Below are positions 17,561 to 27,310 of a stretch of 32,892 nucleotides of DNA, piece after piece. Position 1 is the first letter of the stretch. Each line of letters begins with the position of its first letter. The notes under the pieces were generated by a model. That model searched no databases. It was not told where the DNA came from and saw only the letters and a list, made by a program, of their open reading frames with translations. Source of the DNA: Clostridioides difficile (GTDB lineage: Bacteria; Bacillota; Clostridia; Peptostreptococcales; Peptostreptococcaceae). The stretch covers positions 1 to 32,892 of the forward strand of contig NZ_OEZH01000059.1 in NCBI RefSeq assembly GCF_900243075.1. Reading direction: 5' to 3'. A program made the position numbers and the translations under genes.

Positions 17561-20146
17561 CTATTCTGTGATGTTTATAGCTTCAACTATACCAATTTTA
17601 TTTATTTTCCTTAATGGAATATATGTAGCTAGAATACCAACAATTATATTTGCTAAAATAACTAGGATATATATTTTGTAATCTATTGAAAATCCTAATC
17701 CATATGATACAAAATCATACGTGTAATACATTCTAAACTGTATTATAAGACCTGCTACAATGGTAATTACACTTGAGAGTGCTCCATATAATATTCCCTC
17801 ATAGAGTATCATATTCTTAAATCCTTTATCAGAGATACCAATAGCCCTTAGCATTCCAAATTCGCTAGTTCTTGAAGTTAAGTTATAACTTATGTTATTT
17901 ATTATATTAAATACACTAATTATGAACATAACTGCTACTATGCCATAAGCATAAATCATAGATCTAGCTGTCATTTTATCAGAGTTTTCTTTTTCCACTG
18001 ACATATTCACTGTTGTAGTTCCAGGAACTTCACTTCCTATTTTACCTAAAAGTGTATTTATTTTTTTTATGTTTGCATTTTCTTTAAGATCTATATAAAC
18101 TACGTTATATTTATCTACACCAGTTAATTTTTTTAGATATTCGCTACTCGTTATTACATCTATACCATTATCTCCAGAGTATGAATTATTATCTGCAAAA
18201 GGATAGCTCACAACAGCTCCAACTTTAAATTCATGTTCTAGATATTCATAATTATCTTTTTGTCTCATATAAAGATCTGTATCTATTTCACCTTTTGGAT
18301 ATTTAACTTTTATAGTATCTCCTACTTTCATATCTACAACGGGTGTTCCTACACCAGGTGTATAACTCTTGCTGTATTTATTTGTTTTAGAAATTTGTGG
18401 GACATATACTATAGCCAGGTTTTCCTTTTTCATTTTTTCTAAGTTTATACTTCCACTCACTAAGTATTTCTCTAATGAATTTATCATCTCATCATTATAA
18501 CCTCTTAACCTTTGCTCTAGCGTATATTTGTCAGTAGTCTTATTTTTGGTCAATAGAGGAAACTCCTTAAAATAAGGTGTTGAACCTATAATGTCGTAGT
18601 AATCTAATCTATTTATTTTATCTAATTCTATTTTTGTATTCAAGATGCTAGCAGTTTTGACTTTGTCAATTCCGTCTATATTTTTTATTTTGTCTATCTG
18701 ATTATCATTAAGACCATTTATATCAAAGATAGAATTAACCTTATAAGCTTCACTTAATTTGAAAGTAAGATTTGATAGAATAAAATCCGCATTCATATAT
18801 ATGTTTTTTTGACCATTTTTGTTTTGTATATCTGAAAAAGAATATTTATAATTTTCCTTTATAACCATTATACCTCCTATACTCATGGATAATATAATTA
18901 TGATGAATCCCTTTTTATTTCTAAGTATATTTTTAGCAGATATAGATTTTGTTACTGATGTATTTAAAGTTAATTTTGATATTAAAGAATTAACTTTGTT
19001 TATATTTTTATCAGTTCCAAAAGTTTTTCTTATAGCATCGATAGGAGAAATTCTTCTTATCTTTAAATACGTAAAGAAACTTATAATTAGTATTGTAAGT
19101 ATTATACATCCAATTGATAGAAAGATTATTTTATCTGGAATAACAAAAGGTGTTACCCTTATGTCTCCTTCAAATTGAATATTTCCTGCAGTCCTATTAA
19201 ATATTTGTGCACCACCAATACCTATACATATACCTGCAGGTATTGCTATCAAAGCAAGTATGAAAAGTTCATAAAACATAAGTTTAAAAATCCTAAAGTT
19301 AGTGGCTCCAATGGCTCTTAAGATACCATATTCCTGTACTCTTTGGTATATTGATATAACATAGATACTATATATTACAATACCAGAAAATAGACTCATA
19401 GCAATTGCAGTATATTTACTTGAGTCATCTAAAGTACCATTTTCCATAGTAGACTCTATAAGCATTTTATTTTTTCCAACACTATTCTTATCCAACATAG
19501 TATTTTTTACTATATTATTTATGTTTGTATTTATATCACTGCCCTCATTAAATTCAACATAAACATAAGAAAAGTTATTCAATTTTGACTCATTGATATT
19601 CAAAAAAATTTCACACATACCCTCTTTTTTCTGAATAGCTCTATCTTCAAGTATTCCTACAACTTTAAACGTCTCTGGTTTTTCTTTTTTGAATAATTTA
19701 AGAGTAAGGTCTTGATTTATTTCTGGTTTTAAACCCATACTATTTAAAACCCATTTTTCCACTACCACCTCATTGTTATCTTTTGGAAAGTGACCTTTTA
19801 TAAGCTTAGAATGACTAGTCAAATAATTTTTATTCACATATTCTATGTTTATAGGTAATTTTTCATTAACATCTGTAAAACCATAGTGAGATGTTATACC
19901 TAAATTTTTAATATCTTTGCTAGATTTTATGAGTTCTAACTGATTTTTATTTATATCTTTAAAATATACATGGTCAGCTCCAAGATCTCTCTTCAATTTA
20001 TCTACTTCTGCTTGCTGAGCACTTCTTGAGAGGGTACCAATACCAACAACGAGTGATGTAGCAAGAATTATACTCACAGCAATCGCTAAAGACCTAGCTT
20101 TATAACTTTTTATGTACCTTAATACTATTTTCAGATTATCTTTCAT
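17561..20146 (-). CDS. ABC transporter permease with two FtsX domains
   Basis: 861-aa membrane protein. One N-terminal helix (~17-40) is followed by a large extracytoplasmic domain and a first FtsX domain with three helices (~250-375). Then come a second anchoring helix (~415-430), a second large outside domain (~440-720) and a final FtsX domain (~735-850). Both FtsX domains carry the conserved E(Y/F)GxLRAIG coupling block (QEYGILRAIGATN and SEFGMLRAIGISD). The ATG at 20146 is preferred because AGGAAG lies 8 nt before it; a GTG three codons earlier overlaps that site. It is the first gene of the operon, behind its own promoter at 20176, and divergent from a two-component system. Confidence 0.92.
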   Translation of the reverse strand: MKDNLKIVLRYIKSYKARSLAIAVSIILATSLVVGIGTLSRSAQQAEVDKLKRDLGADHVYFKDINKNQLELIKSSKDIKNLGITSHYGFTDVNEKLPINIEYVNKNYLTSHSKLIKGHFPKDNNEVVVEKWVLNSMGLKPEINQDLTLKLFKKEKPETFKVVGILEDRAIQKKEGMCEIFLNINESKLNNFSYVYVEFNEGSDINTNINNIVKNTMLDKNSVGKNKMLIESTMENGTLDDSSKYTAIAMSLFSGIVIYSIYVISIYQRVQEYGILRAIGATNFRIFKLMFYELFILALIAIPAGICIGIGGAQIFNRTAGNIQFEGDIRVTPFVIPDKIIFLSIGCIILTILIISFFTYLKIRRISPIDAIRKTFGTDKNINKVNSLISKLTLNTSVTKSISAKNILRNKKGFIIIILSMSIGGIMVIKENYKYSFSDIQNKNGQKNIYMNADFILSNLTFKLSEAYKVNSIFDINGLNDNQIDKIKNIDGIDKVKTASILNTKIELDKINRLDYYDIIGSTPYFKEFPLLTKNKTTDKYTLEQRLRGYNDEMINSLEKYLVSGSINLEKMKKENLAIVYVPQISKTNKYSKSYTPGVGTPVVDMKVGDTIKVKYPKGEIDTDLYMRQKDNYEYLEHEFKVGAVVSYPFADNNSYSGDNGIDVITSSEYLKKLTGVDKYNVVYIDLKENANIKKINTLLGKIGSEVPGTTTVNMSVEKENSDKMTARSMIYAYGIVAVMFIISVFNIINNISYNLTSRTSEFGMLRAIGISDKGFKNMILYEGILYGALSSVITIVAGLIIQFRMYYTYDFVSYGLGFSIDYKIYILVILANIIVGILATYIPLRKINKIGIVEAINITE

Positions 20147-20175
20147 ATTTACCACTTCCTTTCTTAACTAAATCA

Positions 20176-20204
20176 ATTATATATTTATCTAAAATATATA
20201 ACAA
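20176..20204 (-). promoter_or_regulatory. Promoter of the ABC transporter operon
   Basis: On the minus strand TTGTTA (20204-20199), 17 nt and TATAAT (20181-20176) form a promoter ending 30 nt before the permease ATG. Confidence 0.6.
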
Positions 20205-20237
20205 AGTAAGTATTTTCAAATTTTAAGTAGTTAATTG

Positions 20238-20267
20238 TACAAATTTATCTGTATTTTTACAAGTTTA
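20238..20267 (+). promoter_or_regulatory. Direct repeat, possible response-regulator operator
   Basis: TACAAATTTA (20238) and TACAAGTTTA (20258) match at 9 of 10 bases with 20-bp spacing, about two helical turns. They lie between the two divergent promoters, 34 bp from one -35 and 26 bp from the other. LytTR regulators bind paired direct repeats at about this spacing, so this is a candidate site for the adjacent regulator. Confidence 0.4.
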
Positions 20268-20293
20268 ATTAATCTATATGTAAATTTTAACTT

Positions 20294-20322
20294 TTTACAT
20301 AATTTTTTTAAAATGATATAAT
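20294..20322 (+). promoter_or_regulatory. SigA promoter of the two-component system
   Basis: TTTACA (20294-20299), a 17-nt spacer and a perfect TATAAT (20317-20322) lie 31 nt before the kinase ATG. Confidence 0.7.
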
Positions 20323-20353
20323 CCTCATATAAATTATAGAGGGGAGGGGAATC

Positions 20354-21289
20354 ATGGAGAACAATTTTGTATTTCCTATAGTAATACTAACTTTGTTTAT
20401 ATTTAGCAATCTTATAATGAATAAGTACAAGTTTTACAAAGAATTAGACATATTAAAAAGAGGCATATTAACATTTTTTATATCGTGTTTTGCATTGATT
20501 TTATTCATGGAGGGTACTAAGTATATACAATTAAGTTTAGGATATAATTTTTTACTTGAAGGAGTATTAAATATTGTACTTTTTTTAATTTTAATTATTT
20601 TAAGTTGTTATACAGGCTTTAAAGTTATAAGATTGATAAATAATAACAATGAACAAGAATCTAAACTACAAAAACTAGATAGTAAAATAAATCATAAGGA
20701 TAATATAATCAGCAAATTAAGAAGTCAAAAACATGACTATTTGAAACATTTGCAAGTAGTATATTCTCTATTAAATACTGGGCTAGATGAAGACGCCAAA
20801 GAATATATAATGAATATATCAAATAGCTTTAAATCAAAAAATTCAAGGTATGGAAAAGTATCTTATCTAGATGCTATAGCTTCATTAAAATACGAGGAGT
20901 GTCTTGAAAAGGATATATCTTTTGATGTCTACATTCAAGATTTTATGGATAATTTAGAGATTGAACCTAATGATATGAGTTCAGTACTATTAAACATAAT
21001 AGACAATGCAATAGAGTCTTTGTCTGCTATAAAAAAGAAAAAGAAATATATAAGATTACATGCATATGAAGATGAATTTCAGTATATTATAGCTATAAAA
21101 AATAATGGTCCTAAAATACATAATGTTGAAAGTATCTTTTGGGATGGCTTTAGTACTAAAGAGGGGCAAGATAGGGGGTATGGGCTACATCTAGTTAAAA
21201 ACATATTAGATAAGTATGATTATAGTATACTTGTAAATAGTGATGATTTTTTAACTGAATTTGTAATCTTAATCCCAAAATATTATTAG
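20354..21289 (+). CDS. Sensor histidine kinase, AgrC/SpoOB-type (GHKL ATPase)
   Basis: 311-aa membrane sensor. It has three hydrophobic helices at about 5-22, 36-53 and 68-95 with almost no outside domain. A short coiled region follows, then the phospho-acceptor His127 in RSQKHDYLKHLQVV, and a HATPase domain with N box LLNIIDNAIESL (~212-223) and G box DRGYGLHLVKNIL (~273-285). The H-box form is that of HPK10/AgrC and VirS-like kinases, which pair with LytTR regulators as here. A small intramembrane sensor without a ligand domain, facing a MacB-type ABC operon, suggests detection of membrane or peptide stress, possibly through the transporter itself. GAGGGGAGGGG precedes the ATG. Confidence 0.9.
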   Translation: MENNFVFPIVILTLFIFSNLIMNKYKFYKELDILKRGILTFFISCFALILFMEGTKYIQLSLGYNFLLEGVLNIVLFLILIILSCYTGFKVIRLINNNNEQESKLQKLDSKINHKDNIISKLRSQKHDYLKHLQVVYSLLNTGLDEDAKEYIMNISNSFKSKNSRYGKVSYLDAIASLKYEECLEKDISFDVYIQDFMDNLEIEPNDMSSVLLNIIDNAIESLSAIKKKKKYIRLHAYEDEFQYIIAIKNNGPKIHNVESIFWDGFSTKEGQDRGYGLHLVKNILDKYDYSILVNSDDFLTEFVILIPKYY

Positions 21290-21307
21290 TTAGGAGGAGA
21301 AAAGTCT

Positions 21308-22045
21308 GTGATAAAAGTTTTGATTTGCGATGATGATAAGATTGTAAGAGATGATATAGCAAATATAGTTAAAGAATCTGGATATGTAGATTATGTTAAA
21401 AAAGTTAAGGATGGTATAGAGGCAATTGAATTTATAAAAAACGAAAAAATAGATTTATTGATTATTGATATTGATATGCCATATAAAAACGGGATTGATT
21501 CTGCTAAAGAAATTCTTTCTATAGATAAGGATATACATATAGTATTTGTGACAGGTTTTGCTGATTATAGTCTTGAAAGTTTTAAAGTGCATCCTATAGA
21601 CTTTGTAGTTAAACCATTTAAAAAAGAAAAAATACTTGATTCAATTAATATAGCAATAGACCATATCAACTCCCATAAAATTGCTAATAATAATTTTATA
21701 GAAGACACTCTTTTTGTATATAAAATAAGGAAGCAGATACATATGATTAATTTTGATGATATAGTTATGTTTGAGAAAAATTCAAGAGCAATTAATCTAT
21801 ACACTAAAGATGAAGATATAATAAAGTTTTATGAGAATTTTGATGATTTAAAAAAACGCCTACCTCCTAATTTCTTTATGACTCATAGACAATACATAGT
21901 AAATTTAAGGTTTATACATAAGGTTATACCTATAAATAAATCTTCATTAGAGATAAGGTTTATAAATTTTCAAGAAAATGCTATATTAAACAAATCTCTA
22001 GAAAAAGATTTTCTATATAGATTTTATAGGGTTAAAAGATTCTAG
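21308..22045 (+). CDS. LytTR-family response regulator
   Basis: 245-aa DNA-binding regulator. The receiver domain (1-~120) has the acidic triad CDDD (8-10), phospho-acceptor Asp54 in LIIDIDMP, Thr82 in FVTGFAD and Lys102 in VKPF. The LytTR domain (~130-243) shows the typical DIVMFEKNSRAINLYT, FMTHRQYIVNL and FIHKVIP blocks. The start is GTG at 21308, set by AGGAGG 10 nt upstream; no suitable ATG is near. It lies 18 nt after the kinase gene in the same operon. Likely targets are its own operon and the divergent ABC genes, through the direct repeat at 20238. Confidence 0.92.
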   Translation: MIKVLICDDDKIVRDDIANIVKESGYVDYVKKVKDGIEAIEFIKNEKIDLLIIDIDMPYKNGIDSAKEILSIDKDIHIVFVTGFADYSLESFKVHPIDFVVKPFKKEKILDSINIAIDHINSHKIANNNFIEDTLFVYKIRKQIHMINFDDIVMFEKNSRAINLYTKDEDIIKFYENFDDLKKRLPPNFFMTHRQYIVNLRFIHKVIPINKSSLEIRFINFQENAILNKSLEKDFLYRFYRVKRF

Positions 22046-22163
22046 TGAAAAGAGAAGAAAAATTCTTTTTGTGTAATATAATAAGTACTGTAAAGATAAT
22101 GTATGAGAGAAGTTTATGTAAAAATTATTTGTAATTATGATTTAATCTATATAAATTATAGTG

Positions 22164-22213
22164 TAGAATATATTGGACTTTCTTTAAAAAATTAGAAAGT
22201 CCAATATATTCTA
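22164..22213. terminator. 20-bp perfect inverted repeat between convergent genes
   Basis: Bases 22164-22183 and 22194-22213 are perfect inverted copies around a 10-nt loop (TTAAAAAATT). The hairpin lies between the response regulator and the minus-strand DUF4132-type gene and probably ends both transcripts. Neither side has a tight T run right after the stem, which is unusual for an intrinsic terminator of C. difficile. Confidence 0.6.
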
Positions 22214-22228
22214 GATGTAGTTTTATAT

Positions 22229-25200
22229 TTATAAATTACTTAAGATACTAGGGTCTTTAATCTTATTATCTTCAGAAAGCAATAATATCTTAGACATAAT
22301 CTCAGCAGTTTTAGGGTCTTCATCAGCGAATGGAAGGAATATCTTACCTCTACTTTGAGAATGTACAGGAAGTATATTTAAAGCACCCATTCCTTTTTTA
22401 TGTACAATACCAGAACCCATATGTACAGAATACTCACCTAAATTACCTGCGATAAGAGCATGAGAGCCTTCAAAGTTGACATTCTTAATCTTTAACAATA
22501 ATAAAAGTTCCTTAGCAATTGCTATACGCATATCTACAGTAGAGTGACTCGTTTCAGGGTCAACACCACCAGCATGAGCGACACTTACAACAAGGTCTAT
22601 ATCACGCATAACTTCTGAGAATATAATTGGAGGTATAGAAGCTAATTCTAAGCTTTTATAAGTTTTTCTATCAAAAAATTCTACTGTTTCAATAGTAGGA
22701 GGCTCAATGTCTGCTGGTGAAAACCAATCTGCAAGTGCAAACATTTTTGCTACTATATTTTCTTTATAAAACACTTTCTGTAATCCTTCTTCGTAATCGA
22801 CAGTCCAAAGTTGATTTCTAAGAAGTGCTACAGTTTTCTTTGGCTGGATTTGGTGACCAGCGTATCTACGAGATATAGTTTTTTCAGATAATTCGTCAGC
22901 ATTTATTCTATAATATTCACGGAACACTTGCTTAAATGGTTGAACAATTTGCTTACTAAATAAGTCATGTTGGAATTCACTCCATTTACCAGACTCAAAC
23001 AAATGAACTGGATGTGCAAGTTTTAATTTATTTTTTGCTGTTAATTTATAAGTTTCACCTTCTATATTGCAAATAAAGAACTTAGACTTATCATTATAAA
23101 CATATCCAATATTATCATCACATACCCATACTAGATTTTTAATCAAAGGGCAGATAACTGGATTTTTATAGATATTGGAGATTTCTTTAACTGTAAATAC
23201 TATTTCATTTTTCATAGCTTGCTCTAAACTCTGTTTTGCACGAGAATACTGACTCTTTAAATCTTTTTGAACAGATTTAAGTTCAAGTACATATGGATGT
23301 TTAGCAATAGCTTTTGGTATACTCTTTAAAGACTTGTTGCCTTTTTGAACTTTAGTAGATGCTTTTCCGTTTTCATCAACATCTATCCAAATTGAAGTTC
23401 CATCAATATCTTTTGGTTTAAATAGATGAGCAACTTCATTTAGTTTTTCAGTCTCAAGAGCCCACATCATACGATTTACATCTCCAAAGCCAGCACTTCT
23501 AGCTAGATTTTCTAGTGCTATTGTACAAGCTTTTGATTCACTTTCACGACGTTGTGCTCCAAATTGTTTGCTTTCTTTAGCAAATTTTTGGATAAATTCA
23601 TAACGGAAAGTGGCTTCTTTTAGGTCTCCTTTTTTCATAGGAAGTAAAGAGAAACTTCTCAATTTATCTTGGTTTCTATTTGTTTCAATTTCTTTCATTA
23701 ACATGTCTTTATCAAGCTTACCAAGTGTAGCATCAGCATAGAGTTGTGCACGTCTATGAGAGTTACCACCACTAGTTATATATTTAGCTGATTTGTAAAG
23801 TATATTGAATCTTTCTTCCCCAATAGTCTTATACGAATCTAAAAACCAATCTACATCAAATGCACCATCAATGAAACTACGTGGTGAAATAGGGGAGAAT
23901 AGAGCAACTTCTGATTCTTTTTGTGCAGAGAATCCCTCATTTATATGTGCATGGAAGTACCAAATTGTACTTTTTAGACCTTTCCAGTTTAAATATTTTT
24001 CAATTATGTTGACCCATTGAGGGGCATACATAGCAGCTTCTATTAATCTAAGTTCAGTAATGTCAGTATTTTTAAGTAACTTTTTTAACTCTTTTGAGCC
24101 ATCTTCTTTAGTAGGATAGCAATTTTTAAGTAGAGAACTTAAAACATCTTTTTTTGAATAATTACTACCATATGAATATCCTCTCTGGAAAGTTTCTTTA
24201 CCAAGAGCAACTAAGATATTTACAAAATAATTTATACCTTCAAAGTATTGTATATTATTAGCTAGATGAGATACCTCTGTTGGCATATCACCTCTACGTG
24301 ATTCAATTTCTATAATTCTGTTTGTAACAGTTTTTAAGTTATCTTTAAGCCAAGGATACTTTTCTAATGTGTCGCCAGCCCATCTAGGATTTGTTAACGT
24401 TCTTATTATATTTACTGCATTGTATCCACTTATCATTTCTCTATTAACTTGTTCTTCAGTCATTAATCCTAATTCATGTGCACGAGCAAATATATTTATG
24501 CCAGTATAAAAAGGGAATTTATATTCTAATAACTGATAATTTGAAAATATAGTATAGAAAAACTTAGTAAAAGAAATATCATCATAAATAAATGAATGTG
24601 CTTTATCAAGCCAATAATTTAAAATAGGAGCATCTAAAGCAGGGCAGTATTCATTTTGTCTGTAATAGTTTTTAGTAAATTCAACTCTTTGTTTTTTACA
24701 TTGTTCTATAGTTAATAAGTTTCTAAGTTTATAGTATATTTCCAAACAATAGTTAAATATTTCTTTATGGTCAAACTCATTTAGTAAAACTCTTAAAAGT
24801 TTTCTTGTAAGTCCATTAAATTTAAATTTTTCAAGTTTTGTATATATTTTATTTTGTTTTTTAGAGTCAAGGACATTTGAATATATAGATGAAAACCAAC
24901 TTTTTTCTGTTTCATTATATCCACATGTACTTATACTATAAAATAAGATATCAAGTATTAATTTGTAATCTAAGTCAAGTTTTTTGCTAGTTTGTCTCCA
25001 AAGTTCTGCCAATGGATAATTATCTAGAGTATCATTAGAAACTTTATATTTAATAGGAGTCAAATTATAAGTAGAATAACCTAAAAGTACTTTGTCTACA
25101 TTACCTGACCATCTTTCAACTTCATATTCATAATCTGCATTTTCAGTAATAAGTTCATCAAATTTTTCATAAACTTTTATTATTTTATCTATATCTGTAT

Positions 25201-27286
25201 CAAGTATTTTTTTTGCTTCTCTTTTTGTTGATATAGAAATAGAATCTTCACTTGAAGATAAACTTATGTTGGAAATAATTTTATTAAGTTTTGATGAACT
25301 AGATGAATCTTCTTTAAAACCAAACTGTTCAGGAATTTGAACCTTATTTTCAGGGTTATATATTCCAAAACCATTTTCTTTACAATAATCATTTTTTGCT
25401 TTACCTAATAAATTATCAATTAGTATTTGAACTTGAGATGTATTCTTTTTAGATTTATCAATATCTTCTACTAGTAAAATAAGCTTACTATATAGTTCTT
25501 GTCTATCAGCATTGTCTTTCAATAAGTTTACAATTTCAAGACCTCCAAGGCATTTTTGCGAGTTTGAAGATTTTATCAGTGAAGAAGCAATATTCTCTAG
25601 TTTTGAATCATTTTGTTCAAGTAAAATTTTTATCACTGTTTGTCTAATAGAGCTTGTCTTTAAAGAAAGCAGATTGGTTATTTTGTCTAGCTCTATATTT
25701 GTTAGCTCAAGTTTTCTAAGTAGACTCAATACAGTTTCTCTGTTGGAAACACTCTTATCACTTAAACATTCCAATAAGAAATCACGTTGTCTATTCGTTT
25801 TTGGTTCATTTATAAAATTAACTATAAGTGAAGCTCTTAAGTCTGAACTCATAAGATGACAATTTTCCATGAGAACATCTATAAATTGGGTATTCATATC
25901 GTATGCTGTTAGAGTCATCATACACTTAAGTATCTCATGAGAAGAAATTTCAATCCAAGTCCATGGAAATACACTTCCTAAAAAGGATTTAGTCTTTGAG
26001 TTTAAAATTTCTAAAGCATGTTTTAGACTTTCAAATTGTTCTTTTCTAGCATAAAAGTCTTTGTCAATTGGAGTGTTTGACAAATCAAAAGTGGTTTCTC
26101 TGTTTTGCCAATTATAGTAGTAGCCAACAGAACTTTCTACATAGAAATTTCTAATTACCCATGCTAGTATCTCTAAATCATCACCCTTAACGTTTTTAGA
26201 TGCTATAGAATGTTTAAAATATGTGCTTTCTGTATGCGATAAAAAGTAAAGAGCTACAAGTTTTTTATATTTTTCCTGACAAGAAAGTAAATTTTCAATA
26301 AGAGAGTAAGAGTCATAGATGTTATAAGTTGCAGTAGACCATAAGGCAAAGTAAATTTCAAGGTTATCATTGCTATTAATTGATTCTATACGGAATTTTT
26401 CATCAGTCAATAATTTATATGAAAGTTCTAAGCACTTACGTATTATTCCAGGTTTTTGGTCTGAAAAGCCAAGTCCTGTCCATGTATCCAAGGCTCTTAT
26501 AACAGAACTAAATCTCTCTAAATTATTATCCAAGATAGTTTTTAACAGGTATATTGATGCAGGGACTGTACCTTCATCTAAACTCTCTACAATTTGCTGT
26601 CTAAGACCTTCTTGTTGTTTAGCTGCTAAAAGAAGTTTAGAAAGCATTTCATAGCATTTTTCACTATGACTTTTCATAATACCAATTATCATTTGTCTTG
26701 TAAGTAGGGCAGTTTGATTTTCTCCAAATATTACTTCTTCCAATGCACTTATTACTTCTTGATTTCCTTTGTCTATTTCCAGTGCTATTTTATCACTCAT
26801 TATAGAGTCATAGTATAAGACCTTATTTGGAAGAGTAAGATAATCTATAACTGAAAAATCATAATAAATCAAATCAATATAGTTTGAAATAAATCTGATT
26901 ATACCACTAAAATAATCCACAAGTTTATTTGAGCGATACCCTTTGCGGTAATATCCTCTTGAATATGTATAATCCATCTTTCTTTTAATCAACTGGCAAA
27001 GTTCTTCTACTTGTTCAGAAGTAAATATTAATTCTAATGCATTTTTTAAAGGACCAGAAAGGAGTTCATCTATATTTTTAATCTCATAGTAGTTGCAATT
27101 GTAGTATTTATTTATCATATTTAAGAATTTGTCTTCGGGTTCTCTATAATAATATGAACTATTTTCTATGCAGTCCCAAAGAGATTTTGCTAAGTCATAG
27201 TATTTTTTTGAAGAAGATTTAGTAAAATTATTTTTAAAATTTTCAATTATTTTAGGGTTTTTTTCTACTCTAGTACGTTCCAACAT
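22229..27286 (-). CDS. Giant DUF4132/DUF5724-type protein
   Basis: 1685-aa soluble protein of unknown function. The C-terminal third has features I associate with DUF4132 proteins (MolR/YehI relatives): PRSFIDGAFDVDWF, TSGGNSHRRAQLYADATLGKL, GFGDVNRMMWALE and a final GSGIVHKKGMGALNILPVHS with FLPFADEDPKTAEI. The N-terminal ~700 residues are helical and repetitive, HEAT-like, with repeated Leu-rich helices (ASLIVNFINEP...; TVLSLLRKLELT...; QTVIKILLEQ). There is no signal peptide, membrane helix or nucleotide-binding loop. GGAGGT lies 6 nt before the ATG. It is the second gene of an operon, 24 nt after a 139-aa partner. In other bacteria DUF4132 proteins occur with MoxR ATPase and VWA genes, which are absent from this locus. 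The family assignment is from memory. Confidence 0.8.
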   Translation of the reverse strand: MLERTRVEKNPKIIENFKNNFTKSSSKKYYDLAKSLWDCIENSSYYYREPEDKFLNMINKYYNCNYYEIKNIDELLSGPLKNALELIFTSEQVEELCQLIKRKMDYTYSRGYYRKGYRSNKLVDYFSGIIRFISNYIDLIYYDFSVIDYLTLPNKVLYYDSIMSDKIALEIDKGNQEVISALEEVIFGENQTALLTRQMIIGIMKSHSEKCYEMLSKLLLAAKQQEGLRQQIVESLDEGTVPASIYLLKTILDNNLERFSSVIRALDTWTGLGFSDQKPGIIRKCLELSYKLLTDEKFRIESINSNDNLEIYFALWSTATYNIYDSYSLIENLLSCQEKYKKLVALYFLSHTESTYFKHSIASKNVKGDDLEILAWVIRNFYVESSVGYYYNWQNRETTFDLSNTPIDKDFYARKEQFESLKHALEILNSKTKSFLGSVFPWTWIEISSHEILKCMMTLTAYDMNTQFIDVLMENCHLMSSDLRASLIVNFINEPKTNRQRDFLLECLSDKSVSNRETVLSLLRKLELTNIELDKITNLLSLKTSSIRQTVIKILLEQNDSKLENIASSLIKSSNSQKCLGGLEIVNLLKDNADRQELYSKLILLVEDIDKSKKNTSQVQILIDNLLGKAKNDYCKENGFGIYNPENKVQIPEQFGFKEDSSSSSKLNKIISNISLSSSEDSISISTKREAKKILDTDIDKIIKVYEKFDELITENADYEYEVERWSGNVDKVLLGYSTYNLTPIKYKVSNDTLDNYPLAELWRQTSKKLDLDYKLILDILFYSISTCGYNETEKSWFSSIYSNVLDSKKQNKIYTKLEKFKFNGLTRKLLRVLLNEFDHKEIFNYCLEIYYKLRNLLTIEQCKKQRVEFTKNYYRQNEYCPALDAPILNYWLDKAHSFIYDDISFTKFFYTIFSNYQLLEYKFPFYTGINIFARAHELGLMTEEQVNREMISGYNAVNIIRTLTNPRWAGDTLEKYPWLKDNLKTVTNRIIEIESRRGDMPTEVSHLANNIQYFEGINYFVNILVALGKETFQRGYSYGSNYSKKDVLSSLLKNCYPTKEDGSKELKKLLKNTDITELRLIEAAMYAPQWVNIIEKYLNWKGLKSTIWYFHAHINEGFSAQKESEVALFSPISPRSFIDGAFDVDWFLDSYKTIGEERFNILYKSAKYITSGGNSHRRAQLYADATLGKLDKDMLMKEIETNRNQDKLRSFSLLPMKKGDLKEATFRYEFIQKFAKESKQFGAQRRESESKACTIALENLARSAGFGDVNRMMWALETEKLNEVAHLFKPKDIDGTSIWIDVDENGKASTKVQKGNKSLKSIPKAIAKHPYVLELKSVQKDLKSQYSRAKQSLEQAMKNEIVFTVKEISNIYKNPVICPLIKNLVWVCDDNIGYVYNDKSKFFICNIEGETYKLTAKNKLKLAHPVHLFESGKWSEFQHDLFSKQIVQPFKQVFREYYRINADELSEKTISRRYAGHQIQPKKTVALLRNQLWTVDYEEGLQKVFYKENIVAKMFALADWFSPADIEPPTIETVEFFDRKTYKSLELASIPPIIFSEVMRDIDLVVSVAHAGGVDPETSHSTVDMRIAIAKELLLLLKIKNVNFEGSHALIAGNLGEYSVHMGSGIVHKKGMGALNILPVHSQSRGKIFLPFADEDPKTAEIMSKILLLSEDNKIKDPSILSNL

Positions 27287-27310
27287 TTATGTACCTCCAA
27301 ATTATTTATT

